Of a DNA stretch of 64,000 nucleotides, positions 44,340 through 53,377 are shown piece after piece. The notes below the pieces were generated by a model. The model ran no database searches. It was given only the letters and a program-made list of their open reading frames with translations, and was not told where the DNA came from. Both the position numbers and the translations under genes were made by a program. Origin of the DNA: Rhizobium sp. 16-449-1b (lineage in GTDB: Bacteria; Pseudomonadota; Alphaproteobacteria; Rhizobiales; Rhizobiaceae); contig NZ_JAGHMH010000021.1 of the NCBI RefSeq assembly GCF_017741935.1, positions 62,001-126,000 of the forward strand, written 5' to 3'. Position 1 is the stretch's first letter. Each line of letters opens with the position of its first letter.

Positions 44340-45892
44340 GTGTCAGGATCTATATCCCGCGCGATGCGGCCGCATTGGCGCTCGGCGCCGACAAGGTGGC
44401 AGCGGCGGTTGCCAGGGAGATCGCCGATCGCGGTATCGATGCCGTGATCGTGCGCAATGGCTCGCGCGGCATGCACTGGCTGGAGCCGCTGGTCGAGGTT
44501 GAGGTCGCCGGGCAGCGGATCGGCTACGGCCCGGTGAAGGCCCGCGATGTCGCTGCGTTGTTCGATGCCGGGCTGATATCGGGCGGCGATCACCCGCTCT
44601 GTCTTGGCGCGGTCGAGGAGACCGCGTTTCTCAAGCGACAGACACGACTGACCTTTGCGCGTTGCGGCGTGATCGATCCGCTGTCGCTTGCCGATTACGA
44701 GGCACATGGCGGCTTGGCTGGCCTTCGCCGCGCCGTCGCCATGCAGCCGGCCGATATCGTCAAGGACGTGACCGGTTCCGGTCTGCGCGGCCGCGGCGGC
44801 GCGGGGTTCCCGACGGGCATCAAGTGGAAGACGGTGCTCGATGCGCCGGGTGCGCGCAAATATATCGTCTGCAATGCCGACGAGGGCGACAGCGGCACCT
44901 TTGCTGACCGGATGATCATGGAGGGTGACCCCTTTGTGCTGATCGAGGGCATGGCGATTGCGGGGCTCGCGACCGGAGCCACCAAGGGCTTCGTCTACAT
45001 CCGCTCGGAATATCCGCATGCGATAGCTGCCATGACCGAGGCGGTGGAGATCGCGGGACGCGCCGGCGTGCTCGGGCCGTCGGTCCTCGGCTCCGGCAAG
45101 GCATTTGAGATCGAGATCCGGAAGGGCGCCGGCGCCTATGTCTGTGGCGAGGAAACGGCGTTGTTGAACAGCTTGGAGGGCAAGCGCGGGATCGTGCGCG
45201 CCAAGCCGCCGCTGCCGGCGCACAAGGGTCTGTTCGACTGTCCGACCGTGATCAACAACGTGATCTCGCTCGCCTCCGTCCCTGTCATCATGGATAAGGG
45301 TGCAACCCATTATCGCGATTTCGGCATGGGCCGCTCGCGCGGCACGATCCCGCTGCAGATCGCCGGCAATGTGAAGCATCCGGGTCTCTATGAGGTCGCC
45401 TTCGGGCTGACGCTGGGCGAGATCGTCGACGAGATCGCCGGCGGCACGGCTTCAGGACGGCCTGTCAAGGCGGTGCAAGTGGGCGGGCCGCTGGGGGCTT
45501 ATTTCCCGCGCGCGCTGTTCGATACGCCGTTCGACTATGAGGCCTTCGCAGCCAAGGACGGGCTGATCGGCCATGCGGGGATCGTCGTCTTCGACGACAG
45601 CGCCGATATGCTCAAGCAGGCGCGGTTTGCGATGGAGTTCTGCGCGGTGGAGAGCTGCGGCAAGTGTACGCCTTGTCGTATCGGCTCGACGCGCGGGATG
45701 GAAACGGCAGACAAGATCGCCAGCGGTATCGAGCCGGAGAAGAACCGGGCGCTGCTGGCCGATCTCTGCAACACGATGAAATTCGGCTCGCTCTGCGCGC
45801 TGGGCGGGTTCACGCCTTATCCCGTGCTGAGCGCGATGGCGCATTTTCCTGACGATTTCGCGCCGGGGCCGATGGTGGAGGCTGCGGAATGA
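44336..45892 (+). CDS. fdsB: NAD-dependent formate dehydrogenase beta subunit
   Basis: A 518-residue NuoF-like subunit carrying FMN, the NAD site and a [4Fe-4S] cluster. A thioredoxin-like head (about 1-120) precedes the FMN motif SGLRGRGGAGFPTGIKWK (about 148-165) and CNADEGDSGTFADR. The Fe-S ligands are in ESCGKCTPCRIGSTRG (about 439-454) with the fourth Cys in FGSLCALGG. It passes electrons to NAD. It is separated from fdsA by 237 bp that contain a RIME-like palindrome. Confidence 0.95.
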   Translation: MSVRIYIPRDAAALALGADKVAAAVAREIADRGIDAVIVRNGSRGMHWLEPLVEVEVAGQRIGYGPVKARDVAALFDAGLISGGDHPLCLGAVEETAFLKRQTRLTFARCGVIDPLSLADYEAHGGLAGLRRAVAMQPADIVKDVTGSGLRGRGGAGFPTGIKWKTVLDAPGARKYIVCNADEGDSGTFADRMIMEGDPFVLIEGMAIAGLATGATKGFVYIRSEYPHAIAAMTEAVEIAGRAGVLGPSVLGSGKAFEIEIRKGAGAYVCGEETALLNSLEGKRGIVRAKPPLPAHKGLFDCPTVINNVISLASVPVIMDKGATHYRDFGMGRSRGTIPLQIAGNVKHPGLYEVAFGLTLGEIVDEIAGGTASGRPVKAVQVGGPLGAYFPRALFDTPFDYEAFAAKDGLIGHAGIVVFDDSADMLKQARFAMEFCAVESCGKCTPCRIGSTRGMETADKIASGIEPEKNRALLADLCNTMKFGSLCALGGFTPYPVLSAMAHFPDDFAPGPMVEAAE

Positions 45893-45912
45893 TTGACGCT
45901 GCGGCTTGTGAT

Positions 45913-46062
45913 ACCCCCCTCTGCCCTGCCGGGCATCTCCCCCACAGGTGGGGAGATTGGCTGGAGGCGCCCGCTCGCTCAACGCTCATCGGTTGGCGCG
46001 AACCTCACCGCGAGTCGATCTCCCTCCTTGTGGGGGAGATGTCCGGCAGGACAGAGGGGGGT
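45913..46062. repeat. RIME-like intergenic palindromic repeat between fdsB and fdsA
   Basis: A 150-bp element whose ends are 33-bp inverted repeats with two mismatches (outer ends ACCCCCCTCTG and CAGAGGGGGGT; inner CATCTCCCCCAC and GTGGGGGAGATG). This is the pattern of the rhizobial intergenic mosaic elements. It sits inside an operon rather than between operons and would form a large hairpin in the fds mRNA. Confidence 0.85.
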
Positions 46063-46129
46063 GAACCGCTCAAACGCTCAAGACGGACAGCATCAAACAG
46101 CACATACCGCTCCAGACAGGAGGCACACC

Positions 46130-49009
46130 ATGTCCCTCGTTCATGAAATCGACTACGGCACGCCGGCCTCTGCCTCCGAGACCATGGTGACGCTCACCAT
46201 CGACGGCAACCAGGTGATTGTGCCCGAGGGCACATCCATCATGCGCGCGTCGATGGATGCAGGCATCGAGATCCCCAAGCTCTGCGCCACCGATATGGTC
46301 GATGCCTTCGGCTCCTGCCGGCTCTGTCTGGTCGAAATCCAGGGACGCAGCGGCCTGCCGGCGTCCTGCACGACGCCGGTTGCGGCGGGCATGGTGGTAT
46401 CGACGCAGACGAACCGGCTCAAGGACGTCCGTCGCGGGGTGATGGAGCTCTATATCTCCGACCACCCGCTCGACTGTCTCACCTGTGCAGCCAATGGCGA
46501 TTGCGAGCTGCAGGACATGGCGGGCGCCGTCGGCCTGCGCGATGTGCGCTACGGTTATGACGGGGACAACCACGTCAAGGCGCGCGACAATGGCGGGCTC
46601 AATGCCAAGTGGGCGCCGAAGGACGAGAGCAATCCCTATTTCACCTTCGATCCGGCGAAATGCATCGTCTGTTCGCGTTGCGTGCGCGCCTGCGAGGAGG
46701 TGCAGGGCACGTTTGCACTGACCATCGAGGGGCGCGGCTTCGATTCCCGCGTTTCGGCCGGCATGCACGAGGATTTCGTCTCGTCGGAATGCGTCTCCTG
46801 CGGTGCCTGCGTGCAGGCCTGCCCGACGGCGACCCTGACCGAGAAGTCGGTGATCGAGATCGGCCAGCCGGAGCATTCGGTCGTGACCACCTGTGCCTAT
46901 TGCGGTGTCGGCTGTTCGTTCAAGGCAGAGATGCGCGGCGAGGAGCTGGTGCGCATGGTGCCTTGGAAGGATGGACAGGCGAACCGCGGACATTCCTGCG
47001 TGAAGGGCCGCTTCGCCTATGGCTATTCCAGCCACAAGGACCGCATTCTCAATCCGATGGTGCGCGAGAAGATCACCGATCCCTGGCGCGAGGTTACCTG
47101 GGACGAGGCCTTCGCGCATGTAGCGTCCGAGTTCCGGCGCATCCAGTACCAATATGGGCGCGATTCGATCGGCGGCATCACCTCCTCTCGCTGCACCAAC
47201 GAGGAAACCTATCTTGTGCAAAAGCTGGTGCGCGCCGGCTTCCGCAACAACAATGTCGACACCTGCGCCCGCGTCTGCCATTCGCCCACGGGCTACGGCC
47301 TCGGCCAGGCCTTCGGCACCTCGGCCGGCACACAGAATTTCGATAGCGTCGAAAAGAGCGATGTCGTCGTCATCATCGGCGCCAACCCGACGGATGGGCA
47401 CCCGGTCTTCGGCTCGCGGCTGAAGAAGCGGCTGCGGCAGGGCGCAAAGCTGATCGTCATCGATCCGCGCCGCACCGATATCGTCCGCTCGCCTCATGTC
47501 GAGGCAGCTTATCATCTGCCGCTGAAGCCGGGCACCAACGTCGCGGTCATGACCTCGCTGGCGCATGTGATCGTCACCGAGGGCCTGTTCGACGAGCGCT
47601 TCATCCGCGAGCGCTGCGACTGGTCGGAGTTCGAGGACTGGGCGGCCTTCGTCGCCGAGCCGCACCATAGCCCGGAGGCGACAGAAGCGCTGACCGGCGT
47701 GCCGGCGGATATGCTGCGCGGCGCTGCCCGTCTTTATGCCACCGGCGGCAATGGCGCGATCTACTACGGGCTTGGCGTGACCGAGCACAGCCAGGGTTCG
47801 ACGACGGTCATGGCGATCGCCAACCTGGCGATGGTCACCGGCAATATCGGCCGTCCCGGCGTCGGCGTGAACCCGCTGCGCGGCCAAAACAACGTGCAGG
47901 GCTCCTGCGACATGGGCTCCTTCCCGCACGAACTGCCGGGCTATCGCCATGTCTCCGACGACGCGACGCGTGATATCTTCGAGAAGCTCTGGGGTGTCAC
48001 GATCAGCGACGAGCCGGGCCTGCGCATTCCCAACATGCTGGATGCCGCCGTCGATGGCTCCTTCAAGGGGCTCTATGTCCAGGGCGAGGACATCCTGCAG
48101 TCGGACCCCGACACCAAGCATGTGGCGGCGGGGCTGGCGGCGATGGAATGCGTGGTCGTCCACGATCTCTTCCTGAACGAGACGGCGAACTATGCGCATG
48201 TCTTCCTGCCCGGCTCGAGCTTCCTCGAGAAGGACGGTACCTTCACCAATGCCGAGCGGCGCATCAACCGCGTGCGCAAGGTGATGAGCCCGAAGAACGG
48301 CTATGCCGACTGGGAAGTGACGCAGAAGCTGGCGCAGGCGATCGGCCTTGCCTGGAATTATCAGCATCCGTCCGAGATAATGGACGAGATCGCCGTCACT
48401 ACACCAAGCTTCGCCATGGTCTCCTATGATTATCTGGAAAAGATGGGCTCCGTGCAGTGGCCGTGCAACGAGGCACATCCCGAGGGATCGCCGATCATGC
48501 ACGTCGATGGTTTCGTGCGCGGCAAGGGCAAGTTCATCCGCACCGAATACATCGCCACCGACGAACGCACCGGACCGCGCTTCCCGCTGCTTTTGACAAC
48601 GGGGCGCATTCTCAGCCAGTACAATGTCGGGGCGCAGACGCGGCGCACCGAAAATGTCGTCTGGCATTCCGAAGATCGGCTGGAGGTCCATCCGCATGAT
48701 GCCGAACAACGCGGCATTCACGATGGCGACTGGGTGAAACTGATGAGCCGTTCCGGGGATACGACGTTGCGCGCGCTCATCACCGATCGCGTCTCGCCGG
48801 GTGTGGTCTACACCACTTTCCACCATCCGGACACGCAGGCCAACGTCATCACCACCGACTTCTCCGACTGGGCGACCAACTGTCCTGAGTACAAGGTGAC
48901 CGCCGTCCAGGTCTCGCCGTCCAACGGACCGACGGACTGGCAGGTCGAGTATGACGAGCAGGCGCGGCAGAGCCGCCGGATATCCGGCAAGCTCGAAGCG
49001 GCGGAGTAA
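46130..49009 (+). CDS. fdsA: NAD-dependent formate dehydrogenase alpha (molybdenum) subunit
   Basis: A 959-residue catalytic subunit. The start at 46130 is fixed by AGGAGG 6 nt upstream and by family length; the open frame back to 45893 only translates the RIME-like repeat. N-terminal NuoG-like part: [2Fe-2S] ligands in FGSCRLCLVE, a His-Cys3 cluster in HPLDCLTCAANGDC, and two [4Fe-4S] sets in CIVCSRCVRACEE and CVSCGACVQACP. Then CAYCGVGCSF starts the molybdopterin domain; the Mo ligand is the Cys of RVCHSPTG (about residue 382). Oxidises formate to carbon dioxide using bis-MGD cofactor. Confidence 0.96.
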   Translation: MSLVHEIDYGTPASASETMVTLTIDGNQVIVPEGTSIMRASMDAGIEIPKLCATDMVDAFGSCRLCLVEIQGRSGLPASCTTPVAAGMVVSTQTNRLKDVRRGVMELYISDHPLDCLTCAANGDCELQDMAGAVGLRDVRYGYDGDNHVKARDNGGLNAKWAPKDESNPYFTFDPAKCIVCSRCVRACEEVQGTFALTIEGRGFDSRVSAGMHEDFVSSECVSCGACVQACPTATLTEKSVIEIGQPEHSVVTTCAYCGVGCSFKAEMRGEELVRMVPWKDGQANRGHSCVKGRFAYGYSSHKDRILNPMVREKITDPWREVTWDEAFAHVASEFRRIQYQYGRDSIGGITSSRCTNEETYLVQKLVRAGFRNNNVDTCARVCHSPTGYGLGQAFGTSAGTQNFDSVEKSDVVVIIGANPTDGHPVFGSRLKKRLRQGAKLIVIDPRRTDIVRSPHVEAAYHLPLKPGTNVAVMTSLAHVIVTEGLFDERFIRERCDWSEFEDWAAFVAEPHHSPEATEALTGVPADMLRGAARLYATGGNGAIYYGLGVTEHSQGSTTVMAIANLAMVTGNIGRPGVGVNPLRGQNNVQGSCDMGSFPHELPGYRHVSDDATRDIFEKLWGVTISDEPGLRIPNMLDAAVDGSFKGLYVQGEDILQSDPDTKHVAAGLAAMECVVVHDLFLNETANYAHVFLPGSSFLEKDGTFTNAERRINRVRKVMSPKNGYADWEVTQKLAQAIGLAWNYQHPSEIMDEIAVTTPSFAMVSYDYLEKMGSVQWPCNEAHPEGSPIMHVDGFVRGKGKFIRTEYIATDERTGPRFPLLLTTGRILSQYNVGAQTRRTENVVWHSEDRLEVHPHDAEQRGIHDGDWVKLMSRSGDTTLRALITDRVSPGVVYTTFHHPDTQANVITTDFSDWATNCPEYKVTAVQVSPSNGPTDWQVEYDEQARQSRRISGKLEAAE

Positions 49010-49012
49010 ACG

Positions 49013-49258
49013 ATGTCACACGGCACACACGACAAGCTTGTCTATATGGCGAACCAGATCGCAGGCTTCTTCGCGACGCAACCCGAAGCCGAGGCCGCGC
49101 AGGGCGTGGCCTCGCATATCAACAAGTTCTGGGAGCCGCGCATGCGAAGGCAACTGTTCGAGATACTGGAGCAGGATGCAAATGGGCTGAGCCCCTTGGT
49201 GTTGCAAGCAATGCCTTCAATCAGAAGGCCGTCGGCAGCTACAATCGACATCATCTAA
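49013..49258 (+). CDS. fdsD: Formate dehydrogenase delta subunit
   Basis: An 81-residue protein encoded 3 nt after fdsA, with the family pattern KLVYMANQIAGFFA and a later HINKFWEPRMRRQL. FdsD is a small accessory or structural subunit of Fds complexes. In the usual fdsGBACD order the sulfur-carrier gene fdsC lies between fdsA and fdsD; here it is absent from this position. Confidence 0.9.
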   Translation: MSHGTHDKLVYMANQIAGFFATQPEAEAAQGVASHINKFWEPRMRRQLFEILEQDANGLSPLVLQAMPSIRRPSAATIDII

Positions 49259-49486
49259 AAGTAGTATTATTCTACCTGATAAGTGCATATTTTATTACCA
49301 TCTTCCTCAAGATATCTCTCGATCAGAGTGTCACCTAAGAAGGCCAGCAGGTTCACCGAGGGCCACCTTCGGGTATGCGACACTCCGACAGAAAGCTTCG
49401 CCGGCCATGTAGCCGCCGTTACCGGCCTCCAACGGATCGGTGTCTTTCTGTGAGCAAGTCGCAATATCTCGAGGAAGCTACAAGCC

Positions 49487-51664
49487 GTGAAAAAAATCAT
49501 TGGAACTGTCGCCTTCTGCCTGATCGCAGCAGTGATTGCCGAAGGCGTATCCACAGTATCGAAAGATGCGACGAAGATTGTCTCCACCTTTCCCATGCCG
49601 GGTTCCGTCAATGTACCGGGCGTCCGTGTTCAGATCGCCTTCGACCAGCCGATCGACCCGACGGCAATGGATCTCAAGGTATCGGCCACCAGGCCGGACG
49701 GATCAAAGCTGGATATTTCCGGCGCTGTCGAGGTCAACGGACTACGAACGGCTGCCATCTTCCGCAGCTACCAGCCACTTCCTGAAGGCGAAATCGAAGT
49801 GCGCAGTGCGCTGCGAGATGATGTTGGCCACGATTGGCGGTTCACCGTGCTGGACAAGGTACCGCTCTATCTGGGGCGCGACGGCCCTATACTGCTTGTT
49901 CTAGGCGAAGGCGCGCCGTTTGGACCCTATCTCTCTGAAATACTGAGGGCGGAAGGCTTCACGAATTTCAAGACGATCACCAGCCCCGAGTTGCAAGCCT
50001 CGGCACTTGCCGAACACCGGCTGGTCATCACCGCCGGGACCATAGCAAATACGGCGGTGGCGGCGCTTCGCAGCTGGGTCTCCAGCGGTGGAAACCTGAT
50101 TGCCGTGCGTCCATCGGGCGAGTTGGCGGATCTTGCCGGGGTGCGATCGGAAGAAGGGGCAATCTCTGCCGGCGATGTCCTGATCGACACGAAACGACCG
50201 CCCGGACAGGGACTTGTCGGAGAGCCCATTCAGTTTCACGGCGTAGCGGAACGCTATGTCACCAATGCCGACACGGCGACGCTTGCATCATTTTCAGGTG
50301 GCATGGACCAAGCCTCGACGCCGGCGCTAACCCTCAGGCCGGTGGGCAGCGCGGGAGGCGAGGTCGCGGCTTTCGCGTTCGACCTGCCCCAATCCGTTGT
50401 CCTGACACGGCAAGGCAATCCCGAATGGGCAGGCCAGGATCGCGATGGCCTTGCGCCCATACGGCCGAACGATCTCTTTTTCGGCGCGGCCAGCGCCGAC
50501 CCGCAACCCGACTTCGTCGATCTGGCTCGCGTGCATATTCCCCAGGCTGATGAGCAGATGCGTCTTCTCTCAAACCTCATCCAGCATGTTCAGCGGGACG
50601 ACGCACCCATCCCCCGCTTCTGGTATTTCCCAAACCGGGCCAAGGCAGTCCTTGTCATGGCAGCGGACGATCACGGCACGAAACGCGGGACAAGAGATTC
50701 CTTCAACCGGATGCTGACTCTGGACGCCGAAAACTGCGACGCCAGGAAATGGGAATGCGCCCGCGCAACGTCATGGCTCTATCCCGATTCAGGCCTGAGT
50801 GCCCGGGAGGCTGCTGATTATGTCTCCAGTGGTTTCGATCTCGGCTCCCATGCCAGCACCTTCTGCCAGAACTGGTCCAAGGCGTCGTTGGACCAGGCTT
50901 TCGCGACCGATATCTTACGCTTTCGGGCCGCCTATCCCGATGTTCCAGTACAGGAAGCAAGCCGCCTTCATTGTATCGTGTGGAGCGACTTCACCTCGCA
51001 GGCCAAGATCGGTCGCGACTGGGGGATCCGCTTCGACATGAACTACTACTACTGGCCAAGGACCTGGTTGAAGGGTCGCGCCGGCTTCATGACGGGTTCT
51101 GGAATTCCCATGAGATTCAGTTCGGCCTCAGGCGAATTGATCAACGTCTACCAGCAAGAAACGCATCTTGTGGATGAGATTTTCAACGACGAGCGCGAGG
51201 CCGTCGAGCGCCTCGTCCAGCGCGCCTTGGGACCGGAAGAGTTCTTCGGCGCCTTTGGGACGCACTACGATTTTCACAATGATTTCGACAAGTTCCTCAT
51301 GGATCTTGGGCAAAAATACGCGATCCCCATGGTGTCGGCGCGACAGATGCTGGATTGGCTGGACGGCAGATCGCAGACGGATATTCTCGAGCAGCGATGG
51401 GATGGCGAAAGCCTGGCGTTCACCATCGCAGGTGATCCCCGCACCCATGGCATGTTGACCGCTATGCTCCCTTCCTCGACAGCGGGAGGGAGGCTTTCTG
51501 AGCTTGCGCGGGATGGTATCCCAATCCCCGTGGAGACCGCAACGATCAAGGGCGTGGACTACATTCTCTTCCCTGGTCTTGACGGCAATTACCGTGCGAC
51601 TTTCACCAACAAGGTGGCAGACAACCTCACGCCCGAGACGCGTGTCGAACGCCTTGCCAGATAG
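49487..51664 (+). CDS. Secreted Ig-like plus polysaccharide-deacetylase-like protein of unknown function
   Basis: A 725-residue protein with a GTG start and GAGGAAG about 10 nt upstream. Residues 1-20 form a signal peptide or anchor. About 35-115 resemble a bacterial Ig-like (Big_5/SbsA-like) domain; about 120-330 look like a Rossmann-type domain with GPILLVLGEGAPFGPYLSEIL; about 380-620 resemble a polysaccharide-deacetylase-type barrel, with ADDHGTK (about 400-406), DLGSHASTF and FGTHYDFHND (about 593-602) as likely metal-ligand segments; the last 100 residues look beta-rich. Presumed extracytoplasmic enzyme on a sugar polymer. Separated from its neighbours on both sides; no operon partner. 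Confidence 0.75.
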   Translation: MKKIIGTVAFCLIAAVIAEGVSTVSKDATKIVSTFPMPGSVNVPGVRVQIAFDQPIDPTAMDLKVSATRPDGSKLDISGAVEVNGLRTAAIFRSYQPLPEGEIEVRSALRDDVGHDWRFTVLDKVPLYLGRDGPILLVLGEGAPFGPYLSEILRAEGFTNFKTITSPELQASALAEHRLVITAGTIANTAVAALRSWVSSGGNLIAVRPSGELADLAGVRSEEGAISAGDVLIDTKRPPGQGLVGEPIQFHGVAERYVTNADTATLASFSGGMDQASTPALTLRPVGSAGGEVAAFAFDLPQSVVLTRQGNPEWAGQDRDGLAPIRPNDLFFGAASADPQPDFVDLARVHIPQADEQMRLLSNLIQHVQRDDAPIPRFWYFPNRAKAVLVMAADDHGTKRGTRDSFNRMLTLDAENCDARKWECARATSWLYPDSGLSAREAADYVSSGFDLGSHASTFCQNWSKASLDQAFATDILRFRAAYPDVPVQEASRLHCIVWSDFTSQAKIGRDWGIRFDMNYYYWPRTWLKGRAGFMTGSGIPMRFSSASGELINVYQQETHLVDEIFNDEREAVERLVQRALGPEEFFGAFGTHYDFHNDFDKFLMDLGQKYAIPMVSARQMLDWLDGRSQTDILEQRWDGESLAFTIAGDPRTHGMLTAMLPSSTAGGRLSELARDGIPIPVETATIKGVDYILFPGLDGNYRATFTNKVADNLTPETRVERLAR

Positions 51665-51674
51665 CAAGATCAAC

Positions 51675-51702
51675 TCTCCGGCGGTCACAGGTCCGTCGGA
51701 GA
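51675..51702 (+). terminator. Hairpin terminator after the deacetylase-like gene
   Basis: A 10-bp stem TCTCCGGCGG / CCGTCGGAGA (one G-U pair) with an 8-nt loop, followed by ATTTA, begins 10 nt after the stop codon. Confidence 0.75.
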
Positions 51703-51860
51703 ATTTACCGGACGCGACCGAGCGCACCGATCGGTATCAAGGCGCTTCAACGCAACATCAGACCAAGGTCTGAGGCCTCTCCGACTGAGGTCCGACCCCG
51801 GAACCTGCAGTAATTACAGCCGTTTGTCTCCCAGCGACAGAGCGTCGCAAAGAAGAGGAG

Positions 51861-52265
51861 ATGAACATGTTTTTCAAACTTACCGCGACTGCGATCGCAG
51901 CCATCACCCTCATGTCCGGCGTTGCCATGGCGCAGTCGGGCACCGTTAATGGCGCGGCAGGCGGAGCCGTTACTGGCGCTATCGTTGGTGGTCCCGTCGG
52001 TGCGGCTGTTGGCGGCGTCACGGGCGCCGTGGTCGGCACCATCATCGATCCGCCGCCGGCAAAGGTCGTCACCTATGTTCGCGAAGCGCCGGCTCCGGCA
52101 GCGCCTGTCGTCGTGCAGGAAAAGGTCGTCGTCGGTCATGTCTTGCCAGAGACCGTCGTGGTCACACCAGTTCCCGAAAATCCGAAATATGGCTACGCGA
52201 TCGTCAACAACGAACGGGTCATCATCGAACCTTCGTCCCGCAAGGTGATCCAGGTCATCAATTGA
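51861..52265 (+). CDS. DUF1236-type small periplasmic protein with glycine zipper
   Basis: A 134-residue protein. Signal peptide 1-24 ends at AMAQ. Residues about 28-62 are a glycine-zipper-like segment (GAAGGAVTGAIVGGPVGAAV), able to insert in or pack on a membrane. The C-terminal part with VPENPKYGYAIVNNERVIIEP matches the DUF1236 pattern common in Rhizobiales. AGAGGAG stands ahead of the ATG. The role of the family is not known; several members are stress-induced. Confidence 0.85.
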   Translation: MNMFFKLTATAIAAITLMSGVAMAQSGTVNGAAGGAVTGAIVGGPVGAAVGGVTGAVVGTIIDPPPAKVVTYVREAPAPAAPVVVQEKVVVGHVLPETVVVTPVPENPKYGYAIVNNERVIIEPSSRKVIQVIN

Positions 52266-52365
52266 TCGCGCTTGGTTGGGCGGCGTGGCGCATGCCGTAC
52301 CGCCCGGCCTGATTGATCCGGCGCCGCCGATGGGGTGGCGGGCGAACATCCTCACACAACAACGG

Positions 52366-52971
52366 ATGACGACAATGAACGGGCTCGCAAGCGTTGCGTT
52401 TGGAATAGCCACGGTCGTGGGCACGGTTACGGTCGCAGCGGCCGTGGCATCGATCGGCATGGCGGAGAACACGGAGCAAGGCTTGCGCGGTCTGAGGGAT
52501 GCCGAGCTCTGGACGACGGAGCCCACACGTGTCGATCCCGCGTTTCAAACCTATGAGCGGTTGCCTCCGGCACTTTCCACATATGCGATGGCTGACAGCC
52601 GGCGGGTTGCCGCCAAGCGACCGGCCGCGGCCGCGCCTGTGGTCGCCGATATCCCGCCGCCATCGAGCGAAATGTCGGCCGAACATCTGAATTGGTGTGC
52701 GTCGCACTACCGGTCGTTTGATCCTGCGACGAACACCTATCGTACATTCCAGGGCCAAGTTCGCGTCTGCCAGCCCTCATCGGAGAAGAGTGGTGACGTT
52801 GTGGCCTCTACGACGCCTGCTGTCGCCGCCCCATTGGCGAACGCGGCAATCTGGTGCGCCAATCGCTACAAATCCTATCGTGCGGAAGACAACACCTATC
52901 AGCCCTACGATGGCCCCCGCATGACGTGCACGCCGCCGGCTGAAGCCCAGACAGTCGCCGCAAACGAATAG
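52366..52971 (+). CDS. Protein with two BA14K-like motifs
   Basis: About 201 residues from the start used here. A hydrophobic N-terminal segment (GLASVAFGIATVVGTVTVAA) looks like a signal anchor. Two BA14K motifs follow: LNWCASHYRSFDPATNTYRTF (about 105-125) and AIWCANRYKSYRAEDNTYQPY (about 162-182), each closed by a further Cys. BA14K proteins, first seen as immunoreactive proteins in Brucella, usually carry one copy. The start is uncertain: none of the ATGs at 52276, 52366 or 52375 has a good ribosome site. A third, separate BA14K gene lies at 56813. Confidence 0.75.
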   Translation: MTTMNGLASVAFGIATVVGTVTVAAAVASIGMAENTEQGLRGLRDAELWTTEPTRVDPAFQTYERLPPALSTYAMADSRRVAAKRPAAAAPVVADIPPPSSEMSAEHLNWCASHYRSFDPATNTYRTFQGQVRVCQPSSEKSGDVVASTTPAVAAPLANAAIWCANRYKSYRAEDNTYQPYDGPRMTCTPPAEAQTVAANE

Positions 52972-53051
52972 TCGATCCATCAGGGACCAAAGCCCGTGTT
53001 GTCGGCTGGTTCGTCGTGGTTAGCTTCATCGATACGACAGGAGGGCGGGTT

Positions 53052-53369
53052 ATGCCGTCAAAGATGACTGCTGAGATCCGGCAAGCCCGCAACGGCTTGC
53101 AGTGGATGGGTCACGATGAGCGCATCGAACTGGTGTCTCGCATTTTGTCCGAGTTGCGCGATATCAGGAAGGACGTGCTGGGGCGTATCCGGGCGGACAA
53201 GTGTATCTGGCTCGACACGCTCATCGCTCGAGCGTCTTCGGAGCTTATCCAGATCGCCGCCATGGATGACGTGGAGTTTCAACTGGTGCTGATCGAGTTC
53301 GAGAAGCTCTTGGGAATCTTTGACGCGCCTGACCCCGACCTCCGCCACCTGTCGCCGACGATACACTAG
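53052..53369 (+). CDS. Small hypothetical protein, helical
   Basis: A 105-residue soluble protein, predicted mostly helical, with amphipathic segments such as ERIELVSRILSELRDIRKDV. The ATG at 53052 is chosen because AGGAGGG stands 6 nt ahead; an upstream ATG at 53016 has none. It ends 8 nt before the receiver-domain gene and is probably co-transcribed with it. No family recognised; a partner of the receiver protein is possible. Confidence 0.7.
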   Translation: MPSKMTAEIRQARNGLQWMGHDERIELVSRILSELRDIRKDVLGRIRADKCIWLDTLIARASSELIQIAAMDDVEFQLVLIEFEKLLGIFDAPDPDLRHLSPTIH

Positions 53370-53377
53370 GAGCGATC

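Noticed and set aside
45161..45171. TTGTTGAACAG inside fdsB as a further operator copy
   Set aside because: One base off, inside coding sequence and explained by the codons of LLNS; no promoter context.
45893..46129. N-terminal extension of fdsA by 79 residues
   Set aside because: It only translates the RIME-like palindrome; a strong ribosome site and the normal family length fix the start at 46130.
46070..48826. 918-codon open frame on the minus strand opposite fdsA
   Set aside because: It is antisense to a well-supported gene, is rich in Arg/His/Asp as expected for a shadow frame in GC-rich DNA, and has no recognisable domain or ribosome site.
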